From Catellatospora sp. TT07R-123 (lineage in GTDB: Bacteria > Actinomycetota > Actinomycetes > Mycobacteriales > Micromonosporaceae): a DNA stretch of 64,000 nt. Both the position numbers and the translations under genes were made by a program. The stretch is taken from assembly GCF_018327705.1 (NCBI RefSeq), contig NZ_BNEM01000001.1:1178001-1242000 (forward strand), given 5' to 3'. Positions within the stretch are counted from its first letter, which is position 1, and the number at the start of each line of letters is the position of its first letter. Below are positions 26,446 through 34,203 of this stretch, piece after piece. The notes under the pieces were generated by a model. That model made no database searches, was not told the DNA's origin, and saw nothing but the letters and a program-made list of their open reading frames with translations.

Positions 26446-27731
26446 CGCGGCCTCCGCTTGGTGTACTCCGGCTCGAAGAGCTGCCGGTACGACGTGTCGT
26501 CGCGTTCCCGGACGGCGCAGCGCAGGTAGTCCTCGTGCAGCCGGGCGAGGGCGTCGCGGTCCAGGCTGACGCCGAGGCCGGGGGTGTCGGGCACGGTGAC
26601 CGCGCCGCCGGTGATCGGCAGCGGACGTTCGAGCACGTCCACGCCGCACTGCCACGGCGTGTGCGTGTCGGCGGCGTAGGTCAGCTCCGGCAGGGCCGCG
26701 CCGAGCTGCGTCATCGCGGCCAGGCTGATGCCCAGGTGGCTGTTGGAGTGCATGGACACCCCGACGCCCCAGGTGCGGCAGATCGCGGCGAGTTCGGCGC
26801 TGCGGCGCAGCCCGCCCCAGTAGTGGTGGTCGGCCAGCACCACGCCGACGGCGCCCTGGGTGAACCCGGGCGGGATGTCGGCGGGGCTGACCACGCACAT
26901 GTTGGTGGCCAGCGGCATCGGCGCGGCCCGCGCGACCTCGGCCATGCCGGGGATGCCGGGCGTCGGGTCCTCCAGGTATTCCAGCAGGCCTTCGGTCTCC
27001 CGCGCGACGCGGATCGAGGTCTCGACGCTCCAGGCCGCGTTGGGGTCCAGCCGCAGCGGCAGGTCGGGGAACGCCTCGCGCAGGGCGCGGATCGCGGCGA
27101 TCTCCTCGTCGGGCGGGAAGACGCCGCCCTTGAGCTTGATCGAGCCGAAGCCGTACGCGTCGATCAGCTGCCGGGCCTGGGCGACGATCCCGGCCGGGTC
27201 GAGTGCGGCCGGATACGGGTCGTCGACCGGCGGCAGCCCGCCGACCAGCGACGGGGGCCCGTCGGCGGCCGGGTGGGCGGCCCACTTGTAGAACAGGTAC
27301 GCCGAGAACGGCACCCGCTCACGCACCCTCCCGCCGAGCAGGTCCGCGACCGGCCGCCCGGTCAGGTGACCCTGCAGGTCCAGGCAGGCGACCTCGAACG
27401 GGGCGAACACCCGCAGCGCCGTCTTCTGCGGGCTGGAGCCGCCGGTCAGCCCGTGCCGGTCGGGCGAGTCGGCGCCGCCCAGCGCCTGGCACACCCGCCG
27501 CCACAGCCCGTTGGTGTCGAACGGGTCCAGCCCGACCAGGGTCGGCCCGGCGGCGCGCAGCAGTTCCAGGTGCGGGGCGTCGCCGTAGGTCTCCCCCAGC
27601 CCGATCAGGCCGTCGCCGCAGCGCAGCTCGACGACGGCGCGCAGCGCCCACGGCTGGTGCACCCCGGCGGAGTTGAGCAGCGGCGGGTCCGGGAACGCCA
27701 CCGGCGTGAGCACGACCTCGCGGATCCTCAT
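26439..27731 (-). CDS. gudD: glucarate/galactarate dehydratase (enolase superfamily)
   Basis: A 430-residue enolase-superfamily enzyme. Lys199-x-Lys201 (SIKLKGG), metal ligands Asp229 (LRLDPNAAW), Glu254 (EYLEDP) and Asn277 (ATNMCV), and the catalytic His332 in HSNSHLGIS match the glucarate dehydratase subgroup. It would dehydrate glucarate or galactarate to 5-dehydro-4-deoxyglucarate for the adjacent KdgD. ATG at 27731 overlaps the KdgD stop by 4 nt; the next gene overlaps its own stop. Which C4/C5 epimer is preferred cannot be told. Confidence 0.88.
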   Translation of the reverse strand: MRIREVVLTPVAFPDPPLLNSAGVHQPWALRAVVELRCGDGLIGLGETYGDAPHLELLRAAGPTLVGLDPFDTNGLWRRVCQALGGADSPDRHGLTGGSSPQKTALRVFAPFEVACLDLQGHLTGRPVADLLGGRVRERVPFSAYLFYKWAAHPAADGPPSLVGGLPPVDDPYPAALDPAGIVAQARQLIDAYGFGSIKLKGGVFPPDEEIAAIRALREAFPDLPLRLDPNAAWSVETSIRVARETEGLLEYLEDPTPGIPGMAEVARAAPMPLATNMCVVSPADIPPGFTQGAVGVVLADHHYWGGLRRSAELAAICRTWGVGVSMHSNSHLGISLAAMTQLGAALPELTYAADTHTPWQCGVDVLERPLPITGGAVTVPDTPGLGVSLDRDALARLHEDYLRCAVRERDDTSYRQLFEPEYTKRRPRW

Positions 27732-28651
27732 GCGGCGGCCTCGGCCAGCACCGCGCGGCCGCGCGCGATGATCGCGGCGAGCTCGGCCTCGTGCTCGGGG
27801 GTGACGTCGACCAGCGGCGGGCGCACGGGCCCCATCGGCTGGCCGTCCAGCCGCGCCCCGGCCTTGACCAGCGCGACGGCGTAGCCGGGGACCCGGTCGC
27901 GCAGGGTCACCAGCGGGAGGTAGAACGCGGCGATAAGGCGGGCGACGAGGGCCTGGTCCCCGGCGCGTACGGCACGGTAGAACGCGGTCGCGATGTCGGG
28001 GGCGAAGCAGAGCACGGCCGAGGAGTAGCTGTCGACGCCGATCGCCTCGTACGCCTGGACCGACATCTCGGCGGTGGGCAGTCCGTTGAGGAACCCGAAC
28101 CCGGCCGCGCGCGGGTGGCCGGACTGGCGTACGGCGGTGACCAGGCGCAGCATCGCGTCGACGTCGCCGCGCCCGTCCTTGATCCCGGCTACGGTCGGGA
28201 TGTCCAGCAGCGCCACGGCCGCGGCCGGGTCGAGCACCGCGTTGGCGCGCTGGTAGACGGTGATCGGCAGCGCGGTGGCCGAGGCGACGTAGCGCACGTG
28301 CTCGACCAGCCCGGCCGGGGTCGAGGAGACCAGGTACGGCGGGAGCAGCAGCAGCCCGGCCGCGCCGCACGCGGCGGCGATCTGCGCGAACTCGCGGGCC
28401 TGCTGGGGCCCGCCGCCGCAGCCCGCGAAGATCGGCAGGCGGCCGTCGGACACCCGCACCGCGGTGGCCACGACGTCGCGGTACTCGTCGGCGGACAGGG
28501 CGGTGAACTCGCCGGTGCCGCAGGCGACGAACAGCGCGGTGGGGGCGGCGGCGATCTGGCGTTCGACGTGCTCGGCGAAGACCGCCAGGTCTACCTTGTC
28601 GTCGCCGGTGAACGGGGTGAGCGGAAACGAGAGCAGCCCCTGCAGGCGCAT
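27728..28651 (-). CDS. kdgD: 5-dehydro-4-deoxyglucarate dehydratase (DHDPS family)
   Basis: A 307-residue class I aldolase-fold enzyme. The Schiff-base Lys158 (AGIKDGRGD), Tyr133 (TVYQRANAV) and the substrate loop GTGEFTALSADEY are as in KdgD. The reaction converts 5-dehydro-4-deoxyglucarate to 2-oxoglutarate semialdehyde plus CO2 and water. Neighbours supply the step before (GudD) and after (dehydrogenase at 23881). Positioned directly after the transporter genes and overlapping gudD by 4 nt. Confidence 0.9.
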   Translation of the reverse strand: MRLQGLLSFPLTPFTGDDKVDLAVFAEHVERQIAAAPTALFVACGTGEFTALSADEYRDVVATAVRVSDGRLPIFAGCGGGPQQAREFAQIAAACGAAGLLLLPPYLVSSTPAGLVEHVRYVASATALPITVYQRANAVLDPAAAVALLDIPTVAGIKDGRGDVDAMLRLVTAVRQSGHPRAAGFGFLNGLPTAEMSVQAYEAIGVDSYSSAVLCFAPDIATAFYRAVRAGDQALVARLIAAFYLPLVTLRDRVPGYAVALVKAGARLDGQPMGPVRPPLVDVTPEHEAELAAIIARGRAVLAEAAA

Positions 28652-28697
28652 GGTGGTTCTCCTCGGTGGTGGCGGTGCGGACTTTCGGGTGGCGGCC

Positions 28698-29546
28698 TCA
28701 GCCCTTGACGGCGCCGGAGGTGAGGCCGCGCATGAACTGGCGCTGCATGGCGATGAACGCGAGCACGCTGGGCAGCAGGGCCAGCAGCGCGGCGGCGAGC
28801 AGGACGCCGATGCCGACCTGCTCGTCGGAGCGCAGCGTGCGCAGGGCCAGCGGCAGGGTGAACTGCTGGGCGTCGGTGGCGACCAGCAGCGGGAGCAGGT
28901 ACTGGTCCCAGATCATGGTGAAGCCGAAGATGCCGACGACCCCGAGTGCGGGACGGCACAGCGGCAGCACCACCGACCAGAACACGCGCAGGTCGCCCGC
29001 GCCGTCCAGGCGCGCCGCCTCCTCCAGCTCGACCGGGATCTCCTTCATGAACTCGGTCATGACCAGGATGGAGAACGCCCACGCGCCGACCGGGATGATC
29101 ATGCCGAGCAGGGTGCCGGTGAGGTTGACCCGCGACAGCACCAGCGACAGCGGGATCGCCAGCACCTCCTCGGGCAGCATCATCGTGGAGAGCACCAGCA
29201 GGAACACCAGCTTCATCAGCGGGAACGTCTTGCGGGCCAGCGAGTACGACGCCGACACGCTGACCGCGATCTGCAGCAGCAGTCCCCCGCCGACGACGAT
29301 GAACGAGTTCGCCAGGTAGCCGAGCACGCCCCGGTCGAAGGCGCGGGTGAAGTTGTCGAGGGTGAACCCGCCGCCCGACACCAGCGAGGTCGGGTCGTTG
29401 ACCTTCGTGAACGCGCCGATCATCAGTGCCAGCAGCGGCCCGGCGAAGACGATGACGAGCAGGCCGTACACGATCGTCTTGACCAGCAGGGCCAGCGGGC
29501 CGCGCCGGGCGGTGAAGCCGAGCGCGCTGTCGAATCCGGAGGCCAT
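28698..29546 (-). CDS. carbohydrate ABC transporter permease (MalG type)
   Basis: A 282-residue membrane protein with about six hydrophobic segments and the cytoplasmic EAA loop EEAARLDGAGDLRVFWSVVLP. Second permease of a CUT1-type importer. The ATG at 29546 shares one base with the stop of the first permease. No ATPase gene is present in the operon, as is usual for actinobacterial CUT1 systems that share an MsiK-like ATPase. Confidence 0.9.
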   Translation of the reverse strand: MASGFDSALGFTARRGPLALLVKTIVYGLLVIVFAGPLLALMIGAFTKVNDPTSLVSGGGFTLDNFTRAFDRGVLGYLANSFIVVGGGLLLQIAVSVSASYSLARKTFPLMKLVFLLVLSTMMLPEEVLAIPLSLVLSRVNLTGTLLGMIIPVGAWAFSILVMTEFMKEIPVELEEAARLDGAGDLRVFWSVVLPLCRPALGVVGIFGFTMIWDQYLLPLLVATDAQQFTLPLALRTLRSDEQVGIGVLLAAALLALLPSVLAFIAMQRQFMRGLTSGAVKG

Positions 29547-30526
29547 CACGCCACCTTCCGTTCCGCGCGGGACCGCAGCAGGCGCACGACCAGGGTCAGC
29601 AGCACGGTCGCGGCCAGCAGCAGCATCGATCCGGCGGCGGCGACGCCGAGTTCGCCGCGTTCCAGGCCGAGCTTGTAGATCAGGGTCATCATGACCTCGG
29701 TGGCGCCGTTGGGGCCGCCGTTGGTGAGCAGGAAGATCTCGGTGAACACGCGCAGCCCGCGGATCGCGGCCAGGGTGAACAGGATCGCGAAGACCGGCCG
29801 CAGCGCGGGGAACGTGACGTGCCACAGCCTGCGGGCGACGCTGGCGCCGTCGACGGCGGCGGCCTCGTACAGGTTGCGGTCGACCCCGGCCAGGCCCGCC
29901 AGGAAGATCATCATGTCGTACGGCGCGCCGCGCCAGATCCCGACGGCCATCACGCTCAGCAGCGAGCTGTCCTGGCTGTTGAGGAACTGCGACGGTCCCA
30001 TCCCGAGCCAGCCCAGCACGGTGTTCACGGTGCCGTCGGGGGCCGGGTAGTACAGGATGCGCCACACCTCGGCGACCACCGCCATCGCCACGACGGTCGG
30101 CAGGAACACGGCGGTGCGGACCACCCACAGGTGCTTGGCCGAGCCCTCCAGCAGCAGGGCCAGCGCCATCCCGAGCAGGATCGAGCCGCCGGTCTGGCCC
30201 ACGGCCAGCACCGCCGTGTGGCCGATCGCGGACAGGAAGTCCTCGTCGGTGAGCACCTGGGTGTAGTTGTCCAGCCCCACCCACCGGTCGCCCAGGTACG
30301 GCCGCACCTCGTGCAGGCTCATCGCCACGGCCTGCGCCATCGGCCAGAACTTGAACAGCGCGAAGATCGTCAGTGCGGGGGCCAGGAACAGCCACGGGCT
30401 AAGCGCGCCCGTCAGGTCGAGGCGGCGGCGGGGCCGCGGGGCGGGGTCCGGCGGCGGGGCGCTGCGCCCTGCCTGCCGGCCGGGGCGTACGGCCGTGGCC
30501 GCCGCCCCGGAACCGGTGTGCGACAT
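29546..30526 (-). CDS. carbohydrate ABC transporter permease (MalF type)
   Basis: A 326-residue inner-membrane protein. A Pro/Arg-rich cytoplasmic N-terminus (about 1-38) precedes six hydrophobic segments, and the EAA loop is YEAAAVDGASVARRLWHVTFP. It pairs with the following MalG-type permease and the lipoprotein encoded at 30555-31883. By context the substrate is a uronate or oligogalacturonide; this is inferred. Confidence 0.9.
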   Translation of the reverse strand: MSHTGSGAAATAVRPGRQAGRSAPPPDPAPRPRRRLDLTGALSPWLFLAPALTIFALFKFWPMAQAVAMSLHEVRPYLGDRWVGLDNYTQVLTDEDFLSAIGHTAVLAVGQTGGSILLGMALALLLEGSAKHLWVVRTAVFLPTVVAMAVVAEVWRILYYPAPDGTVNTVLGWLGMGPSQFLNSQDSSLLSVMAVGIWRGAPYDMMIFLAGLAGVDRNLYEAAAVDGASVARRLWHVTFPALRPVFAILFTLAAIRGLRVFTEIFLLTNGGPNGATEVMMTLIYKLGLERGELGVAAAGSMLLLAATVLLTLVVRLLRSRAERKVA

Positions 30527-30554
30527 CAGCGGCTCCAGCCTCCGAGCGGCCGCG

Positions 30555-31883
30555 TCATGCGCCCGCTCCCTGCTTCTTCAGCTCGGCGCCGAACTCAGTG
30601 GCCAGCTTGGCCAGCTCCGCCTTCGGGTCGGAGGCGCAGTTCGAGACGATCGCGTTGAGCGCCTCGGCCGACGCGGTGCGGAACGGGGTCCACTCCGGCA
30701 CGACCGGCGCGTAGCGGCCGACCTCCTTGTACACCTTGTCGAAGACCAGCCAGCGGGCGTCGGTGCGGACCTTGGCCAGGTCGATGTTCTTGTTGACCGG
30801 CAGCCGGACGACGTTGCCGTCGGTGTCCCCGGCCATGCCGATGGTCTGCCCCTGCTCGCTGATCAGGAACTCGGCGAAGCGCTCCTGCCCGGCGGGGTTG
30901 GCCGAACCGGCCATCAGGTAGACGTTCTCGCCCTCGGCCAGCGACGCCGACTTTCCGCCGGGCCCGGCGGGCAGCGCGACGACCTCGTACTTGTCCTTGC
31001 CGAGGCTCTTGTCGAACCGCGCCATGTTGTACGGCCCGGTGAAGTAGACGCCGCCCTTGCCGGTCTCGAACAGGGGGTGCGCCTGGGTGGTCTCGGCCGT
31101 GACCGCGCCGGGTACGACGCTCTTGGCGGTGCAGAACTGGCTCTTCAGCCACGTCGCCGCGCCGACCGCCTGGTCGGAGCCGATCGCCGGGGTCAGGCTG
31201 CCGGGGCTGCCACTGAAGTAGTCGGCGCCCGACGCCCACAGGAAGCTGCTGAAATACCAGTCGAGGTAGCCTCGCTTGGTGGAGCCGGGGATGACGTACC
31301 CGTAGGTGTCGGCCTTGCCGTTGCCGTCGGGGTCCTTCGTGGTGAACGCGGTGGCCAGCGCGTCCAGCTCGGCCCAGCTCGTCGGCTGGGCCAGGCCCAG
31401 CCTCTCGCGCCAGTCCTTGCGGATGAACAGCGCGAACGACTGCGCCGAGAACGGCACCGCGTAGAGCTTGCCGTCGGCGCCCCTGGCCGCGTCCCACGAG
31501 GCCGGGGTGAGCTGGTCGCCGCCGGCGATGTCGGCCTGGTTCACGTCGCGCACCAGGCCCTGCTTGACCAGGGTGCCGAGCTGGGCGGTGTCGTTGACGA
31601 CGATGTCGGGCAGCTTCTTCTGCGCCGCCGCCTGCTGCAACTTGGTCTCGAAGTCCTCGAACACGGCCGTGACCCTGGTCGGGACGCCGGTGGCCGCCGT
31701 GAACTTCGCGGCCAGGTCCTGATGGGTCTTCTCCGTCGGCGAGCCCGGGGGCTTGCGGACCCAGATCTCCAGCGGCGCCTTGCTGTCGGCGGCCGGCTGG
31801 TCCTCACCACAGCCGGTCACGGTCGCCAGCGCGAACGTGACCGCCAGCGCCGCCACGAGCCTGGTCGCTTTACGACTGAGCAT
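30555..31883 (-). CDS. extracellular solute-binding lipoprotein of sugar ABC transporter
   Basis: A 442-residue family 1 solute-binding protein. Lipoprotein signal with VTGC lipobox (Cys25), then the mature N-terminal strand LEIWVRKPPGSPTEKTHQDL and a long two-lobed fold (for example DIVVNDTAQLGTL, VPFSAQSFALFIRKD). It is the first gene of the uronate operon and has AGGAGG 10 nt before the ATG. An operator palindrome is centred about 24 bp upstream of the start, overlapping the expected promoter or leader. Confidence 0.9.
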   Translation of the reverse strand: MLSRKATRLVAALAVTFALATVTGCGEDQPAADSKAPLEIWVRKPPGSPTEKTHQDLAAKFTAATGVPTRVTAVFEDFETKLQQAAAQKKLPDIVVNDTAQLGTLVKQGLVRDVNQADIAGGDQLTPASWDAARGADGKLYAVPFSAQSFALFIRKDWRERLGLAQPTSWAELDALATAFTTKDPDGNGKADTYGYVIPGSTKRGYLDWYFSSFLWASGADYFSGSPGSLTPAIGSDQAVGAATWLKSQFCTAKSVVPGAVTAETTQAHPLFETGKGGVYFTGPYNMARFDKSLGKDKYEVVALPAGPGGKSASLAEGENVYLMAGSANPAGQERFAEFLISEQGQTIGMAGDTDGNVVRLPVNKNIDLAKVRTDARWLVFDKVYKEVGRYAPVVPEWTPFRTASAEALNAIVSNCASDPKAELAKLATEFGAELKKQGAGA

Positions 31884-31898
31884 CGGACGCTGCCTCCT

Positions 31899-31914
31899 GT
31901 CTACATATGTGGAC
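31899..31914. promoter_or_regulatory. 16-bp operator, uronate regulon site 2
   Basis: GTCTACATATGTGGAC, a palindrome with one mismatched pair, in the intergenic region between the solute-binding protein and the divergent IclR regulator. It can control both the catabolic operon and the regulator itself. Confidence 0.75.
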
Positions 31915-32009
31915 GGCTTCTTGTCTTGTGCAAGTGGTGCATCGACAAGTTAGCGTCCGCTACTATGACCGTCAACACTGCTGAAACAATTCGCGTGGAC
32001 GGTGGACCC

Positions 32010-32789
32010 ATGACGTCAAGCCAGTCCGACAGCTCGCTGGTCAAGTCAGCCGAGCGCACGGTGCGCATCCTTGAGACGCTGGCCGCGTCGCCGAGGCGGC
32101 TGAGCATCTCCGAGCTTCAGGAGCTCATGGGGTACCCCCGCAGCAGCCTCCATGCCCTGGTCCGGACGTTGCGCGAGCTGAAGTGGGTGGAGGCCGACGA
32201 CAGCGGCTCGACGTTCGGCGTCGGCCCGCACGCCCTGCTGTCCGGCACCGCCTACCTCGACCGCGACCCGGCCCTGCCGCACGTGTACGAGGCCCTCGAA
32301 GACCTGCGCTCGGAGATCGGCTACACCGTGCACTACGCCCGCCGCGACGACGGGCACGTGCTCTACCTGGGCAGCCGCGAGTCGCGCGACGCCGTGCGCG
32401 TGGTGTCGCGGGTCGGGCGGCGGCTGCCGGCGCACCTGACCGCGCTGGGCCAGGCGCTGCTGGCCGAGCTGACCACGGTCGAGGTGGACAAGGTGCTGCC
32501 CGACGAGCTGGAGGCGTACACGCCGCGCACCGTCACCGACCTGGCCGCCCTGCACGAGGAGCTGGCGCGGGTGCGCGACCGGGGCTGGGCCGCCGAGCAC
32601 GAGCAGGGCACCACCGGCGTGGCCTGCGTCGCCGCGCCGGTGCACTACCGCATCCCGGCCACCGACGCGATCAGCTGCTCGATGCCCGCCGAGCTGGCCA
32701 CCGAGGCCGAGGTCGCGCGGGTCGCCGCGGCCGTGGTCCGGGCCGCCGGCGCGCTGGCGGGCACGCTGCGCCGCCACGGCATCCGCTGA
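32010..32789 (+). CDS. IclR-family transcriptional regulator
   Basis: A 259-residue regulator. N-terminal winged helix-turn-helix (about 10-70: VKSAERTVRILETLA ... SISELQELMGYPRSSLHALVRTL), then an IclR effector domain (about 85-255) with the usual SRVGRRLPAHLTALGQALLAEL segment and GTTGVACVAAPV. It is divergent from the uronate transporter operon, and the shared operator lies between them, so it is the prime candidate regulator, probably a repressor released by a uronate or aldarate. ATG at 32010 chosen; an in-frame ATG at 31965 lacks a ribosome site. Confidence 0.9.
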   Translation: MTSSQSDSSLVKSAERTVRILETLAASPRRLSISELQELMGYPRSSLHALVRTLRELKWVEADDSGSTFGVGPHALLSGTAYLDRDPALPHVYEALEDLRSEIGYTVHYARRDDGHVLYLGSRESRDAVRVVSRVGRRLPAHLTALGQALLAELTTVEVDKVLPDELEAYTPRTVTDLAALHEELARVRDRGWAAEHEQGTTGVACVAAPVHYRIPATDAISCSMPAELATEAEVARVAAAVVRAAGALAGTLRRHGIR

Positions 32790-32795
32790 CCCGCG

Positions 32796-32818
32796 GGGGC
32801 GGCCCGCCGGGCCGCCCC
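32796..32818. terminator. terminator hairpin between IclR and uronate dehydrogenase
   Basis: 9-bp perfect GC stem with a 5-nt loop directly after the IclR stop, between convergent genes. Confidence 0.7.
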
Positions 32819-32830
32819 GTCATCGCGCCG

Positions 32831-33661
32831 TCAGTACGCCACCCCCAGCGGGATCTCGCACCACTGGCCGCCGACCCGGGTCAGCACCGGGTCCTTGTCG
32901 AAGTCGGGCTCGCCGTGCTGGGCGATCAGCTCCTGCGCGAACACCTCCGCGTCGTCGACCGGGTGGTAGCCCAGCGCCTCGCCCTCGGCCAGCGACCACC
33001 AGCGGCGGGTGTTGCGGCTGATCCCCCACACGATCCGGAACCCCGGCGACGGTACGGTCAGGCACGCCTCGACCAGGCGCACCCCGTCGTCGGGCGACAG
33101 CCACAGCGCCAGACCGCGCAGCCCCGGCGGCTTCGGGAACCACAGCCCGATGCGCAGGCAGACCACGTCCATGCCGAACCGGTCGGCGTAGAGCTGCCCG
33201 CAGGACTCCATCGCGACCTTGCTCCAGCCGTACAGGGTGTCGGGGCGGCCGGGCAGGTCGGCGGGGAGCAGGCCGTCGGCGCCCGTCTGGCCCCGGTCCT
33301 GGAACCCGGCGGCGTGATTGGACGAGGCGAGCACCAGCCGGTTCACCCCTGCGGCGCGGGCCGCCTCCAGCAGCTGGTACGTGCCGAACATGTTGGACTC
33401 CAGCACGTCGCGCACGTCGGACTCGCGGCTCTGGCCGCCCAGGTGCACCACCGCGTCCACCCCGCGCAGCGCGTCGGCCAGCACGTGCGGGTCGGTCAGC
33501 GAGCCGATGACCACCTCCTCGCGGGCACCGCCGCCGTCGTCGGGCAGCGGCGCGGGCGGGCGGATGTCCAGCAGCCGCAGCACCCGGTCCGGGCGCCTCA
33601 TCCCGGTACGCAGCAGCGTGGCGACCTTGCCGGCGCCGCCAGTGATCAAGATTCGCTCCAT
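32831..33661 (-). CDS. udh: NAD-dependent uronate dehydrogenase (SDR/epimerase family)
   Basis: A 276-residue extended short-chain dehydrogenase. Nucleotide motif TGGAGKVA (about 8-15), Ser in LASSNHAAGF and the catalytic YGWSK (Tyr-x3-Lys) are present. The compact length, SNHAAG and the downstream LRIG-FPKP region match uronate dehydrogenases, which oxidise galacturonate or glucuronate to the aldarolactone. This is the missing first step of the pathway encoded at 23881-28651. An in-frame ATG at 33673 would add four residues. An operator of the IclR type lies about 50 bp upstream. Confidence 0.85.
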   Translation of the reverse strand: MERILITGGAGKVATLLRTGMRRPDRVLRLLDIRPPAPLPDDGGGAREEVVIGSLTDPHVLADALRGVDAVVHLGGQSRESDVRDVLESNMFGTYQLLEAARAAGVNRLVLASSNHAAGFQDRGQTGADGLLPADLPGRPDTLYGWSKVAMESCGQLYADRFGMDVVCLRIGLWFPKPPGLRGLALWLSPDDGVRLVEACLTVPSPGFRIVWGISRNTRRWWSLAEGEALGYHPVDDAEVFAQELIAQHGEPDFDKDPVLTRVGGQWCEIPLGVAY

Positions 33662-33711
33662 GGCCAGCAGCATAGCCAGCCCGCCACCGCCCAGCCAAGA
33701 TGCAACCTACC

Positions 33712-33727
33712 GTCCACATACGTGGAA
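33712..33727. promoter_or_regulatory. 16-bp operator, uronate regulon site 3
   Basis: GTCCACATACGTGGAA, matching the sites at 23821 and 31899 in spacing and half-sites; 51 bp upstream of the uronate dehydrogenase start. Confidence 0.7.
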
Positions 33728-33734
33728 GCGAACG

Positions 33735-33765
33735 CGGGCGGGGGCGGGGGCGGGGGCGGGCGGGC
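33735..33765 (+). other. G-rich run with G-quadruplex potential
   Basis: Six consecutive runs of three to five G separated by single C bases, between the uronate dehydrogenase operator and the 27-bp palindrome. Function unknown. Confidence 0.5.
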
Positions 33766-33771
33766 CTATCG

Positions 33772-33833
33772 GACAGTTTCGGGGAAAGTGCTGGAATCCC
33801 GGCCAAGATTCCAGCACTTTCCCCGAAACTGTC
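33772..33833. repeat. palindromic element, family B (27-bp perfect stem)
   Basis: Arms 33772-33798 and 33807-33833 are perfectly complementary around an 8-nt loop. The core is shared with 25217-25280. The genes on both sides point away from it, so it is not a conventional terminator. Confidence 0.8.
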
Positions 33834-33905
33834 GGACCGGCGCACGAGACAGCAGACATCTGCGTATCTCGATGTATGATGCTGTTCCCCCAGTTTGGAG
33901 GCATG

Positions 33906-34148
33906 ATGCGCAGGTCACGAACCGTCAGTCGGATCGCCGCCGTCGCCGCGGCCGCGTGCCTGGCCCTGGTCGGCACCGCGGTGCCCGCCCACGCCAACGG
34001 CACCATCACCTTCGTCGCCTACTTCAGCGACGCCGCCCACAGCAACCTCGTCGGCGGGTCCACGTTCAGCGAGTGCCCCGGCGATCCCAGCTACCACTGG
34101 GGCGCCTACACCTCGTACTACACGATCGAGTCCGAGCCCTGCCCCTGA
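33906..34148 (+). CDS. small secreted protein (DUF6289-like)
   Basis: An 80-residue protein: signal peptide (about 1-40, ending AHA), then a ~40-residue mature part rich in Tyr/Ser with two Cys (FSECPGDPSY, SEPCP) and the segment YFSDAAHSNLVGGSTF. The DAAHxxLVGG motif resembles the small exported DUF6289 peptides of actinobacteria (family assignment by recollection). TGGAGG at 33896-33901 favours the ATG at 33906; another ATG is at 33903. A single disulfide in the mature peptide is possible. Confidence 0.7.
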   Translation: MRRSRTVSRIAAVAAAACLALVGTAVPAHANGTITFVAYFSDAAHSNLVGGSTFSECPGDPSYHWGAYTSYYTIESEPCP

Positions 34149-34160
34149 CGCGTCCCGGCA

Positions 34161-34191
34161 CGGGGTGGGCCGCCAGGTGCGGCCCACCCCG
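34161..34191. terminator. bidirectional terminator hairpin
   Basis: Perfect 13-bp GC stem with a 5-nt loop between the convergent small secreted protein and the S51 peptidase. Confidence 0.85.
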
Positions 34192-34203
34192 CATCACCGC
34201 AGG

